Source of the DNA: Thermoanaerobaculia bacterium | GTDB lineage: Bacteria; Acidobacteriota; Thermoanaerobaculia; Multivoradales; Multivoraceae | DNA: 64,000 nucleotides | NCBI GenBank assembly: GCA_022823665.1 | Contig: JAJEHN010000009.1 | Span: forward strand, 124,001-188,000 | Reading direction: 5' to 3' | In this document: piece by piece, positions 17,926 through 27,473 of the stretch | Layout of the letters: the number at the start of each line of letters is the position of its first letter | Numbering within the stretch: position 1 is the stretch's first letter | Position numbers and translations under genes: made by a program | The notes under the pieces: model-generated | The model's database searches: none | What the model saw: the letters and a program-made list of their open reading frames with translations, nothing else | Told to the model about the DNA's origin: nothing

Positions 17926-19989
17926 TCAAGCCAACAACGCCTTGAACACTCCGTCCGTCGCGTCCCGATAGAACTCGATGTTCACCTTCGTCCACAACTC
18001 GTCCGGCAACGAGTCGAGCTGACGACGAGCGCTCACGGGCATGAGCAGGGTCGCCGCGCGCTTGTCGACGGCGAGCTCGGCTATCGCGACGGCATCGCGC
18101 ACGATGTCGAGGCTGCCGCCGAGGTTGAGCGGCCCGACGAGGATGGCGCCGCCGCGGGTTCCGCGGTCGAGCAGCGCGCCGACGCAGGCGGCAAGCACGG
18201 GCATGCCGAGGCCCGTGCCGGACTTGTCGGCGTCGAACGGGCGAAGCTGGACCTGGTACTCGAACTCGCGCGGGTCCCGGTGGCCGACGAGTTCCTTCGC
18301 GGCGCGGTAGAGGTTCTGCTCGCCGACCCGCACGCTCTGCCGGAATGGGGGCGCCGTTGGGTGGTTGAGAATCTTCACGCCGCTGCCGGGTCCCACGGCT
18401 ACTTCGACGCGGTAGAGACCGGCGCCGGTCTCGCCGGTCCCCGGCCCCACCGCCCAGACCTGACCGGGCGGCAGGGGATCGCTGTCGATGGCTTCGTCGC
18501 TGTGCAGTTCGGGCGTCGCGACAAACTGCTCCACTCCGTCGACGCCCATCGTGAAGGAGAAGTGCGTGTTGCGGAACTCGCCCACCAGGCAACGCTTCTG
18601 CTGCTCCTTCACGCGCCGTCGCGATTCGAGCGCGAGCCGAACGATCCACTCCAGGTCCTCGTCCTGGATCTCCATCGCGGGGTCGGGGAACAGGAGCTTG
18701 AGCAGGCCCGAGCAGCTCTTGTTGACCGCCTCGATGTCCCGTCCGCTGAGCGCACCGCCCCAGAAGACGCGGTTCTGGAGCACGCTCAAACGGCTCTTGT
18801 CCCGAAGCTGATTCCAGCACTCGCTCAGGAAGTCGCTCACGAGCCCGAAGTGGTCCGTCAAGTGGTCGTCGGGGTTCAGCTTCGGGAAGTCCCAGCCCGG
18901 CGCGTAGGCGTGAATCCGGTCGTGAAAGGCCGTGTCGTCCCGCATCTCCTTCGGCAACGGACTGAGCAGGTGGCCGATCCGCTGCTGCTGCTCGACGTCC
19001 ACGTCGAAGTTGCCCACCATCACGATGCCGCCGTCGGCCCGGATGCTCTCCTTGCCGCGGCTGAACTCGCCCGAGGCCATGTAGCCCTTCATGATGTTCA
19101 CACCGTCTTTCTGATCGAACGACACGCCGGAGACCTCATCGAAGCACACGACGTCGTACTGGCAGACGAGTCCCCGCTGGCCGTTCGCCATGTTGACGAA
19201 CATCTTGGCCACGGTGGCCTTGCCGCCCGAGAGCAGGTGCGAATACGGCGAGATCTGCTGGTAGATGTGGCTCTTGCCGGTCCCGCGGGGACCCAGCTCC
19301 ACCAGGTCGTAGTTCCGCTCGACGAAGGGGACCATCCGCAGCAGGGCGACCCGCTTGGCACGGTCGTCGAGCGAAGCCGGTTCGAGGCCCACGGACCGAA
19401 TCAGGAAATCGCGCCATTCGTCCGTCGAGAAACTCTCGCGGCCGCGGGCGAACGCCTCCAGAACCCGCGCGTCGGCCATCTGAATCGGGCGCAGGGATTC
19501 GATCCGGAACGGGTTCCCCCGGCCGTCGGCGGCGACCACCGCGTCGTACTCCAAAGTGACCTCGGCGTAGAAGCCGTCCGTCAGCATCCGTTCGTTGTCC
19601 GTGACGATCGAGTCCGCGACATCGACATCGCGCAGCCCCAGGCTCGGCAGTTCGGCCACGTAGCGATCGTTCTTTGCGTCCAGCCGCGCCCGAACCACGT
19701 CGATCAGCTTGACCGAGCCGTCCTCACGAGCACGCGACTTGAACACTTCCTGGTCGGTGGGCCGCACCGTCCGGCCTTCGAGTTGCTGCTGAACGACGAC
19801 GAGACCCTCCTCGATTTCCTCCGCATCGACGCTCGCGCAGTAGCGGCCCAGCAGGAACTCGACGACGTAGGTAGGCACCGGATACTGGCGGGCGTAGCGC
19901 CGAACCAGGTCCTTGCGCACCAGATAGCCCGGAAAGGCGTCCGCGGCGAGCTCATCCAGACGGTCCATCTCCAGGTTCAGCGAGTTCAC
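17926..19989 (-). CDS. brxL: BREX protein BrxL (AAA+ with Lon-like C-terminal domain)
   Basis: A 687-residue BrxL. The N-terminal DNA-binding/oligomerisation region is followed by an AAA+ core with Walker A GPRGTGKS (233-240) and Walker B VVCFDEVSG (~280-288), then a Lon-like C-terminal domain. BrxL forms ring assemblies on DNA and is needed for phage restriction in type 1 BREX. In the Lon-like domain the canonical GPSAG nucleophile loop reads KSGTGLG (589-595), so the Ser position is Gly; a Lys is present at 643. ATP-driven rather than proteolytic action is therefore more likely. The start overlaps the pglZ stop (ATGA), so it is the last coupled gene of the pglX-AlbA-pglZ-brxL block. Confidence 0.93.
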   Translation of the reverse strand: MNSLNLEMDRLDELAADAFPGYLVRKDLVRRYARQYPVPTYVVEFLLGRYCASVDAEEIEEGLVVVQQQLEGRTVRPTDQEVFKSRAREDGSVKLIDVVRARLDAKNDRYVAELPSLGLRDVDVADSIVTDNERMLTDGFYAEVTLEYDAVVAADGRGNPFRIESLRPIQMADARVLEAFARGRESFSTDEWRDFLIRSVGLEPASLDDRAKRVALLRMVPFVERNYDLVELGPRGTGKSHIYQQISPYSHLLSGGKATVAKMFVNMANGQRGLVCQYDVVCFDEVSGVSFDQKDGVNIMKGYMASGEFSRGKESIRADGGIVMVGNFDVDVEQQQRIGHLLSPLPKEMRDDTAFHDRIHAYAPGWDFPKLNPDDHLTDHFGLVSDFLSECWNQLRDKSRLSVLQNRVFWGGALSGRDIEAVNKSCSGLLKLLFPDPAMEIQDEDLEWIVRLALESRRRVKEQQKRCLVGEFRNTHFSFTMGVDGVEQFVATPELHSDEAIDSDPLPPGQVWAVGPGTGETGAGLYRVEVAVGPGSGVKILNHPTAPPFRQSVRVGEQNLYRAAKELVGHRDPREFEYQVQLRPFDADKSGTGLGMPVLAACVGALLDRGTRGGAILVGPLNLGGSLDIVRDAVAIAELAVDKRAATLLMPVSARRQLDSLPDELWTKVNIEFYRDATDGVFKALLA

Positions 19990-22310
19990 GAGTCCTCTCC
20001 CACAGCCGTATCGCGGCGGTCGAGAATCCGACCCTCGTTATCGACAAGGACGAGAACGAGCCGCGAAGATTGGTGTTCGTCGGAGGCAAGCAGGAGGCTG
20101 GCCGAGCCGTCGGCCTCCACGGACTTGGCGGCAAGCGCCACGGACCTGTTCAGGTCATCCCTCAGCCGGAGGTCGGCGCTCACCGTGCCGCCCTCGACGG
20201 CGGCCTCGACCACGCAGCGGAATCTCAGCCAGGCGATCCGCTCGATGCGCGCCGACGGGCCTGCGCCAGGGGCCGATCTCACGACGAGGTCCGGCAGCAG
20301 GCATTCCTGGACACTGAGGCCGCCGTGCGCGTACACCACGTTGCGGCGGAAGGCGGCGGCGCCGCGAGCCGCAGCGAAACGCTCGTCCGGGTTCCAGTGC
20401 CAGGGCCCGAGGAGCGCGTCCGGCACTGACTCGCCGGCAATCGCCGCGCAGCGGGCGCCGCGGCTCGCCGTCAGGTGCAGCGGCAGATCCACCTTGGGCA
20501 AACCGCCCGGCAGTTGCAGCCAGCCGTGGTCGGCGACGATCCGTACCGCTCCCCAGCCGACGTCGAGCAACCGGGCGACGCGATCGGCCAGGTCCTCCAA
20601 CTCGGCGCCGAGTCGGCGGGAAAAGCCGGCGGCGTCCGTTTCGTGCCCCAGGGCATCGATACGGTCCCACTCCAGCCAGCCGCGGGCCGGGCTGCCAAGC
20701 GGCGCATCGAGCGCGCCGCTGCCGAACGTCTGGTAACCGAGCCGCTCGATTGCCGCGCGGAGACTCGTCGCGTCGACTGACCTGCCGGTCGCCTCGAACG
20801 CGGGCGCGAAGTCGCCGCCCAGGACGGCGCCGGCGATGGCGTCGGCCGCCGGGCTCACCGCCGGCTTGCCGGTGGCCGTCACGGTCGGCAGCGCCGCCCA
20901 CCGGCGATCGAGCCGGGCCGCGAAGCCGCGCCCTTCGAGCATCTCACCCAGCGCACGGCCCAGTTCGTAGCGGAGACCGTCGACGAACAGGAGGCAGACG
21001 CCTTCGTCGGCCTCGACCGGCGGCTGCTCGCCGCACGACGGCAGCGCCTCGCGTTCGGCCGCGGTCTGGAACGCTCGCGCCGAGTCATCCAGCCAGGGCA
21101 GGAGCAGATGCCGAACGACGCCGGCGACGAGTTCCTGGTCGGCGGCGGGCGCGGCGGCCAACGCCTCCCGTGCCGCCGCGTCGGCCTGCCAGCCGCGATC
21201 GACGTAGGCGTCGGCGATCTCGCCCGGCGTTCCGCCGCCAAGGGTCGTTCGCGCCTCCCCGGCCAGCCGAGTCAGCGGTCCGACCGCGACCGCCATCGGC
21301 GACCGGCCGAGCCGCGCCCACACCCAGTCCCGGCGGGGGCCGTGCTCCTCTTCGAGCGCGAGCAGCGCGCCGCAGGCCGCGTCGTGGTCGAGTTCCGTCA
21401 CAGCGGCGAGCCTCCGGCGCAGGTGCTCTTCGTCGCTCCCGTTAAGGTGCGGCCAGCGCTCGCGCCCGAACATCGGCACTTCCGTCGGCCGGCTGCGCAT
21501 CAGCACGTCCGCGACGTGGGGGTAGCTCTCCGGCGCTTCAAGGAAGCGCTCCCACACCCGCGCCCAAGTGCCGTCGCCTCCCGCCAAGCGTTCGCCGGCC
21601 ACCACGTCGGCATCCGTCTCGGGATCGAGCGCGAGATCCTCGCGGCACTGCGCCCGGAACGCCTCCCACTTCTGCGGCCCGAGCCGCGCCCGCATCGCGG
21701 CGCCCTCGCCCATCCACTGCAGCACGTCGCGCAGCGGGTCGGGGCTCAGCATGCGGCGAAAGTCGTCCGCGTCCAGACGCTTGCCTCGCAGCCGCCCGAG
21801 CGGGGCGACCGCCGCCTCCCGCAGCGCCTGGAGCATGGCCTCGCTGGTCGCGCGGTCGTCGGCAACGTCCAGCCCAAGCCCCTTGGGCGAAGCGAGAAAG
21901 GCGCGGACCGTCCATTCGCGTCCGTTCGGATGCGCCCAGACCACGCCCCGGAAGAGCAGTTCGACGAGGGGCTTCAGCCTGTTCGGACAATCGTCGCCTG
22001 CGCGAAGTTCCTGGCGGGAAACGCCGGGCAGATAGAGCACGTGCGGCTGCCCTTCGCCCCGCGGCGCGGCGTCGAGAGCCCCTTCCACGGTGACGCGGAG
22101 CCAGATCGCCGGTCCGCTGCCGGCATCGGCGTCGTAGTCGCCCAGGGCGAGGAGTTCCGGCATCCGCTCCCGCAGCGCACCGATGAGCGGCCGCCACTCA
22201 GCCTGCGGATCCGGCCAGAGGACGGCGGCCGGCGTCTGGCCGTCGATGGGCTCCGCCCGGAGGCGGAGCGCGGCGGTGAGGCGGTCGAGGACCGTCGCGT
22301 CCTCTGGCAC
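19986..22310 (-). CDS. pglZ: BREX protein PglZ (alkaline-phosphatase-fold)
   Basis: A 774-residue PglZ, one of the two genes present in all classical BREX types. The phosphatase-like domain is in the C-terminal half: LLFVDGLRYELG (~441-451) supplies the first metal-site Asp, PTVTATGKPAVSP (~475) the nucleophile-loop region, and IVADHGW (~591-597) the last metal-site Asp-His pair. In BREX it is required for both self-methylation and phage defence. The GTG start at 22310 lies 4 nt after the stop of the AlbA/HATPase gene, and its own stop overlaps the brxL ATG, so expression is tightly linked. Length agrees with type 1 PglZ (~800). Confidence 0.93.
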   Translation of the reverse strand: MPEDATVLDRLTAALRLRAEPIDGQTPAAVLWPDPQAEWRPLIGALRERMPELLALGDYDADAGSGPAIWLRVTVEGALDAAPRGEGQPHVLYLPGVSRQELRAGDDCPNRLKPLVELLFRGVVWAHPNGREWTVRAFLASPKGLGLDVADDRATSEAMLQALREAAVAPLGRLRGKRLDADDFRRMLSPDPLRDVLQWMGEGAAMRARLGPQKWEAFRAQCREDLALDPETDADVVAGERLAGGDGTWARVWERFLEAPESYPHVADVLMRSRPTEVPMFGRERWPHLNGSDEEHLRRRLAAVTELDHDAACGALLALEEEHGPRRDWVWARLGRSPMAVAVGPLTRLAGEARTTLGGGTPGEIADAYVDRGWQADAAAREALAAAPAADQELVAGVVRHLLLPWLDDSARAFQTAAEREALPSCGEQPPVEADEGVCLLFVDGLRYELGRALGEMLEGRGFAARLDRRWAALPTVTATGKPAVSPAADAIAGAVLGGDFAPAFEATGRSVDATSLRAAIERLGYQTFGSGALDAPLGSPARGWLEWDRIDALGHETDAAGFSRRLGAELEDLADRVARLLDVGWGAVRIVADHGWLQLPGGLPKVDLPLHLTASRGARCAAIAGESVPDALLGPWHWNPDERFAAARGAAAFRRNVVYAHGGLSVQECLLPDLVVRSAPGAGPSARIERIAWLRFRCVVEAAVEGGTVSADLRLRDDLNRSVALAAKSVEADGSASLLLASDEHQSSRLVLVLVDNEGRILDRRDTAVGEDS

Positions 22311-22314
22311 TTCG

Positions 22315-23583
22315 TCAGTCCTCTTCCGGCCCTGCGGCGAAAATCGTCAGGCGGACTTCCGAGTCGTCAAAGAGCTCGTACACCGGCTGCTTGCCGCTGA
22401 GTTCTTCGCTTCGCTCGAAGATCGCACTCACGCCCTCGCCGCGACGGTCCATCAGCGTCAATCGGGAGGTCTGAAGATCCGGAATCTCGTCCGGAACGGG
22501 GCATCGCGCCAGCAGGCTGGCGACCGTTTCGTTGCGGCTGGCCTGCCGATAGGCGAGCGTGTCGACTGTCAACGTGTTCGGAAGACCGCCGGGCGAGCAG
22601 ACCTCCAGCCTGTCGGCGAACATCCGCAACCGGATCTTGGACTCCCGAAGCGCGTAGTCCCGGTGGGCCACGGCGTTCACGACCGCTTCGAACACGGCCG
22701 TCATGTCGTACTGAGGCACGTCCCTGCGCCCCATCGTCTTGCGCGCCCTGACCTTCTGGTTCCGGGCGACGAAACCGCAGGCCTCGGCGACCTGAAGATC
22801 AAGCGGACCTTCGATGTCCCGGGCGTCGAGCTGGTAGTAGGGACTGCCAATGGACTCCCCGACCGACGTGCCCCGGTAGGCGACCGCCTGGATGAGCGCC
22901 TGCGGAAGCCACTGCTCCGGGCGAAGGCAGCACAACAGAACCCCGGCGACCGTGGGGCCGAGCCGCTCCCGGTCACCGAGCGCCAGGATCGCCAGCTTGT
23001 GGGCGAGCGTTTCTCGGTCGTCTTGAGAGCGTGGACTCCTGAACCGGTCGATCAGGTCGGGATCCAGATCGTCCGGCGAAACGGCCGGAACGACCCGCTC
23101 GTCGAACCGAACCAGTCTCTCCTGGCTTCGTTGCTGGAAGAGACGCTCCAGGTACTGCGGGGCCAGTTGTCGCTTCGAACTGCCCACGCGTCGCAGGTAA
23201 CCACCGGGACTTCGATGCACCAAGAGGCTGCGCTCGACATGGACCCGGAGCACCTGAACGCCCCGACCGGCGGCGTCCGGAAGCTCGTACCAATCGATCT
23301 CCGGGTAGAGGGCTGGTTCGATCGAGTCCTGGACCAACTCGGAGACGTAGCGTTCCACGACCGCCTGCCAGTCCGGCTCGATGCCGACGACTTCCCTGGT
23401 ATCCCGCACGCCCAGGATGACGGCGCCTCCGCCGCCGTTCGCGAAGGCCGCCAACTCGTCCGCCAGTTCGTTCCGGCGGGGACCGCTGATCCGCGAACCC
23501 GCGAACAAGACTTCCTTCAGTTCAAGGGAACCGTCCTCTCCCTGATCGATTCGTCGACGAAGGCGTTCCGTAGATTCACGCAT
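22315..23583 (-). CDS. AlbA_2 / HATPase_c_4 putative regulator embedded in BREX
   Basis: A 422-residue protein with an N-terminal Schlafen AlbA_2 domain (EDGSLELKE near residue 15, AAFANGGGGAVILGVRD near 50) and a C-terminal GHKL-like 'RecG C-terminal' domain (VVNAVAHRDYALRES near 300, RLEVCSPGGLP near 330). Proteins of this type act as nucleic-acid-binding regulators and are frequent passengers in BREX and other defence loci; their biochemical role is unproven. The ATG lies inside the end of pglX (overlap of 8 nt) and the stop is 4 nt from pglZ, so it is an integral operon member here and not a loose insertion. Confidence 0.85.
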   Translation of the reverse strand: MRESTERLRRRIDQGEDGSLELKEVLFAGSRISGPRRNELADELAAFANGGGGAVILGVRDTREVVGIEPDWQAVVERYVSELVQDSIEPALYPEIDWYELPDAAGRGVQVLRVHVERSLLVHRSPGGYLRRVGSSKRQLAPQYLERLFQQRSQERLVRFDERVVPAVSPDDLDPDLIDRFRSPRSQDDRETLAHKLAILALGDRERLGPTVAGVLLCCLRPEQWLPQALIQAVAYRGTSVGESIGSPYYQLDARDIEGPLDLQVAEACGFVARNQKVRARKTMGRRDVPQYDMTAVFEAVVNAVAHRDYALRESKIRLRMFADRLEVCSPGGLPNTLTVDTLAYRQASRNETVASLLARCPVPDEIPDLQTSRLTLMDRRGEGVSAIFERSEELSGKQPVYELFDDSEVRLTIFAAGPEED

Positions 23584-26500
23584 GGTCGCTCACTTCCTTC
23601 TGGCCGCTTCCCGGCTGCGGCCCGTGCGGGCGTTCCGCCAGGCGCTCGGTGTTTGCCCTCCCCCGAGCAGCTTCCTTCGCCGATCGCGTGTAGTGCAGGT
23701 CGTTCCAGCGGCTGCCATCGTACGCGGCGTCAGGCGGCGCGACGTAGTCCACCCGTTCTGCCTCCAAGCCCTGCCCGGGGCAGGAGTAGAACCAGGGGAA
23801 GTCCTCCCGCGGGCGAAGCTTCTGCGATTCCTTGCCACGGTCCTTGCCCCACTTGACGTTCGGCTTCACGCGGAGGATGCCGGCGCCCTTCCTGCCACCG
23901 GACTGGAGCTCGGCACGCATGAAGGGGCGGATGTTGAGCCTCACGCCATCGTCGAGATTCGGCTCCCAGCCGACGGACTGCTCGTGCAGCGGCCGCCAGC
24001 GTACGAAGATGTCGCATGGCGGCTCGCCCTCGAGGATGCGCTCTAACTGGCCCTGCAGGTCCTGGGCAGCGGCGAGGCGGGCGTCCGCCCCTTCCTCGTC
24101 AGCCGCTTGGGCGGCTAGCTGACGGGCGATCCACTCGCCGAGATGACGGTACGCGAGCGCCTGGAGGGTTCGGCGGCCTTCGCCGTCCGGGCTGCAGAGG
24201 CGGTGACAGTTGACGAGCGCGTGGAAGCCGTCCGGCCGGCCGTCCCAAACGTGCCAGATGAAGGGCCGGCTGTGGAAGAGCTTCACATGCTCGGCGAAGA
24301 AGTGGTCCCGCAGCCACGCTTCAAGCGACGCGGCCGGTTTCTTCCTGCTGGCTGCGGAAGCCGCCGCCGACAGGAGTTCCTCCTCCTTCGAAAGCGACCA
24401 TTCCTCGCCATACGCCGCCGCGAGCAGGAGTCGCAGGCGGTCGGCCGCGGGCGGCTCGCCGGCCGCCGCGTTCAGGCAGACGATGCCGTCTTCGTCCGCG
24501 AAGTCGTGCAGTTCCTTGCAGCGCCGGACCCACTCCCTCGACTCGGCAGCCAGCCGCATCTCCGGGGCGAGTTCCGCTGGCCAGCGGTAGCCGAGCAGCC
24601 GTGGCACGGCGACGTGGAGCACGGAGGCGCCGGTTCGTAGCGGACCGTGGGCGATCCACTTTGCCTCTTCGTTCCAGATGACTGAACCGCAGGGGTGGCC
24701 GTGGAAGAGCCATTGCGTCGGGTCGTCGGAGTAGGGCTCGGGTAGGCCGTTTGGGTACTCCCTGGCTGCGACCTTCTGCCAGTGCGACAGATCGAAGGGG
24801 ACTTTCGCCAAGGTCGAGTTGGTCACCTTAAGCGTCTGGTCGATTTCTCGCACCGACCTGGGAAACTCGTCCGCTGAGCAAAAGCACCAGATGGCAGGAA
24901 GGTCCGCCTCGTGATCCGGTACGACTGCCGCCGTGTTCTTGTCGAACATGTCGCCCGAGTAGAGGGACGAAGACAGTTTGCCCATCAGGCTCACAAGTAC
25001 TCCGGAACGTCCCCAAGCCATTCTCCCCGCCAGGACGGCCTCGCCCCGTTTTCCTCGCTCTGCCAACAGACCGGACTGACGTTCCCAGAAGACGACCTGC
25101 TCCGCGCCGCCAAAGTGGCCCGTGGAGTCGACCGTCGTCTGAAGCGGTTCCCAGTCTCTCCCCGTCCTGATCTCTCGCCCCGGTAGCTCCCAGAACTGCC
25201 GAAAGAAGCAAGGCGAGTCTTTGCTGCCAAGCCCGTGAACGCTACTTGCCCTGCTACGCAGAAGGCGATGGGTGGACGGATTCAGTAGTGAGATCCGAGC
25301 GTCAGGCGCTTCAAGCTGAGCCCTTTGGGGAACGCTGACGGCACGTTCAGGCAGATCTCCCGACGCCGGTGCCTTGTGGGGACCCGTACACAGCAACTCC
25401 GCCTTCTTCCGCGCCGGAATCGACGTCTCGCCGCGCCGCGCCGAGACGTCGACGCCGGCCATCCGCCAGTCGCTGTCCGGCTTCTCGGCGGACAGCACGG
25501 TCAACGCCACACTCACGACATGCCCGCTGATCGTCTCGAACGCGCCCGGGCCCAACCGCGCCACGAGCCGCCACGTCCGTTCCCGCAGCAACCGCTCGCG
25601 GAGCTTCCGGTAGCTGGTCAGGAACAGCCAGTTCTGCGGCACGACGACGGCTTGCGCGCCGCCTTCGCCGAGCCAGCCGAGGATCCGCGAGACGAACATC
25701 GTCGCGATGTCCTTCTTCGCGTCGGGATGGCTGGCGTCGGCGAGTTCTTGCAGCCGCGCGGCCTGCCTGCCGCGCGCGAGGTACGGCACGTTGGTGATGA
25801 CGAGGTCGTAGCGCCCAGCCAGCAGCTTCGCCGCCACGGCCATACCCTGGGCCGTCACTGCCCGCTCAAGGTCCTCTTCGTCGCGTTCTCGATCCACCGC
25901 TCGGAACAGGAGCTCCTCCGCCGCCTCGTAGTCGGCCTGGAACAGACCTCGGCCCAAACGCGCGGGATCGATGAGCGAGCCCAACGTCCGCGCATCCCCA
26001 AATAGCTCGTACAGCTTGTCGAGCGCTCCCTCCAGATCCTGGTCGCCCTCGGCCAGCCGCAGCCATTCTTCCTTCGATGCGCTCGGACCCAGACCCGAGC
26101 AGGCGATCTGCAGGGGCGGCAGATCGGCCGGCCGTCCAACCATCTTCCACGCCGCCAGCGCCAGGTTGAACGCGGCGATCTGAGTGCAGCGAGCGTCGAT
26201 CTCCAAGCCGAACAGGTTGTCGCGCAGAACCGCTCGCACCGCCGCTTCGACGGCGAGGCCCTCTTCCTCCATGCGCAGCCGGGCCAGAAGTTCGAGCGCC
26301 TCGACCAGGAAGTGACCGCTCCCGCAGCACGGATCGAGCACGCGCAGGTCGGCCACACGATCCGGCCAGCCTTCGAACGCCCCCGCCGCCGGCCGCCAAG
26401 GGCCCTTGGCTCTGGGAGCTTGCGACCCCTGCTTGCCCTCGGGCAGGCCGTCGGCGTTCCGAAGAGCTTCACTGGCACCCTGGCCACCGTTCTGGCTTCC

Positions 26501-27394
26501 CTCTTCAGGGGACCCGCCAACCAGCGGACCTCCGTCGTCCATGGAGTTGGGCTCGCGCACAAACCGCAGATACTCGAAGTCGTAGCCGCCCACGTCGCCC
26601 GCGGGCGCAATGCGCACCGCCCTCGCCAGTTCCGACTCGTCGGCGGCATCCCTCGCCAGTTCGGGCCGTTCCGCCAGCATTCTGCCCGCTCGCCAGGCAC
26701 CCACCGTGTTGTGGAACAGGAACCGCACCATGTACGGCTCGGTGAACAACTGCGTGACGGCCGGCAACTCGTCCGCGCCGATCTTCACCTCCGATCGATT
26801 CACGGCGTCTTTGCGGTCCGTCTGCCAGAACTGGTACGTCCAGCCCAGCGAGTCGGTCGCCATGAACACCGCCTTCGGCAAGTCGGCGACCAGCTTCTCG
26901 AGCTTCTGCCGCGTCTCCGGCGCCAGCGTCACGGAGAGGGCCGGATCGTCAGGCCGGAAGATCTCCGGCAGCATTCTCACCACGAACGACGCCGCCACGT
27001 CCCAACTGTCCGTACCCCGGCCCTCTCGAGCCAGTTCCGCACACTCCTCCAGCGACACCGCCACCTGCCATTCGGGATCGATCAGCAGCCCGTTCTCCGC
27101 CAGGAACCGGGCGAACAGCATCCGGTGCCAATGCTCGTAGGCGACCTCGTGAGCCAACCGCTCGATCTCCTGCTCCGAGGTCAGACCATTCCTCTTGTCT
27201 CCCAACTGCCGCCCGTGTGCCCGCAGCTTCCGGCGCAGAGTCCGATCGTCCTCGGTCATGGACCCATGCGGCCGCGCAGCGTCGACGGCGAGTGCCCCAA
27301 GCGCTCCGTGCGCCCCGTCCTCTGCGACACGCCGCGCCGCGCGCACGGCGTTCTCCAACTGCTTCCGCAGCGCCGGATCGAGAGTGGCGGTCAT
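23576..27394 (-). CDS. pglX: BREX adenine-specific DNA methyltransferase PglX
   Basis: A 1272-residue N6-adenine methyltransferase that marks host DNA in BREX and contributes to phage discrimination. SAM motif I is LDPCCGSGHFLVEALELL (~352-369); the catalytic motif IV reads TNVPYLARGR (~531-540), a Val variant of the usual N-P-P-Y. Long N- and C-terminal target-recognition regions account for the size, normal for type 1 PglX. I chose the ATG at 27394 (TATLDPALRKQ) because it begins the conserved helical N-terminus; upstream in-frame sequence is Arg-rich and non-coding in style. It heads the coupled block pglX-AlbA-pglZ-brxL and follows the ATPase gene of the inserted cassette by 79 bp. Confidence 0.93.
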   Translation of the reverse strand: MTATLDPALRKQLENAVRAARRVAEDGAHGALGALAVDAARPHGSMTEDDRTLRRKLRAHGRQLGDKRNGLTSEQEIERLAHEVAYEHWHRMLFARFLAENGLLIDPEWQVAVSLEECAELAREGRGTDSWDVAASFVVRMLPEIFRPDDPALSVTLAPETRQKLEKLVADLPKAVFMATDSLGWTYQFWQTDRKDAVNRSEVKIGADELPAVTQLFTEPYMVRFLFHNTVGAWRAGRMLAERPELARDAADESELARAVRIAPAGDVGGYDFEYLRFVREPNSMDDGGPLVGGSPEEGSQNGGQGASEALRNADGLPEGKQGSQAPRAKGPWRPAAGAFEGWPDRVADLRVLDPCCGSGHFLVEALELLARLRMEEEGLAVEAAVRAVLRDNLFGLEIDARCTQIAAFNLALAAWKMVGRPADLPPLQIACSGLGPSASKEEWLRLAEGDQDLEGALDKLYELFGDARTLGSLIDPARLGRGLFQADYEAAEELLFRAVDRERDEEDLERAVTAQGMAVAAKLLAGRYDLVITNVPYLARGRQAARLQELADASHPDAKKDIATMFVSRILGWLGEGGAQAVVVPQNWLFLTSYRKLRERLLRERTWRLVARLGPGAFETISGHVVSVALTVLSAEKPDSDWRMAGVDVSARRGETSIPARKKAELLCTGPHKAPASGDLPERAVSVPQRAQLEAPDARISLLNPSTHRLLRSRASSVHGLGSKDSPCFFRQFWELPGREIRTGRDWEPLQTTVDSTGHFGGAEQVVFWERQSGLLAERGKRGEAVLAGRMAWGRSGVLVSLMGKLSSSLYSGDMFDKNTAAVVPDHEADLPAIWCFCSADEFPRSVREIDQTLKVTNSTLAKVPFDLSHWQKVAAREYPNGLPEPYSDDPTQWLFHGHPCGSVIWNEEAKWIAHGPLRTGASVLHVAVPRLLGYRWPAELAPEMRLAAESREWVRRCKELHDFADEDGIVCLNAAAGEPPAADRLRLLLAAAYGEEWSLSKEEELLSAAASAASRKKPAASLEAWLRDHFFAEHVKLFHSRPFIWHVWDGRPDGFHALVNCHRLCSPDGEGRRTLQALAYRHLGEWIARQLAAQAADEEGADARLAAAQDLQGQLERILEGEPPCDIFVRWRPLHEQSVGWEPNLDDGVRLNIRPFMRAELQSGGRKGAGILRVKPNVKWGKDRGKESQKLRPREDFPWFYSCPGQGLEAERVDYVAPPDAAYDGSRWNDLHYTRSAKEAARGRANTERLAERPHGPQPGSGQKEVSDHA

Positions 27395-27473
27395 CTGGCG
27401 CAACGTCGATGATCCTGGCCTGTGGAGTGCACGGCGGCACCTCGTCCGGCGCCCGCGACAACTCTGACGGCGC

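Noticed and set aside
18280..20736. Plus-strand 818-codon frame opposite brxL and pglZ
   Set aside because: Antisense shadow; brxL and pglZ motifs are unambiguous on the minus strand.
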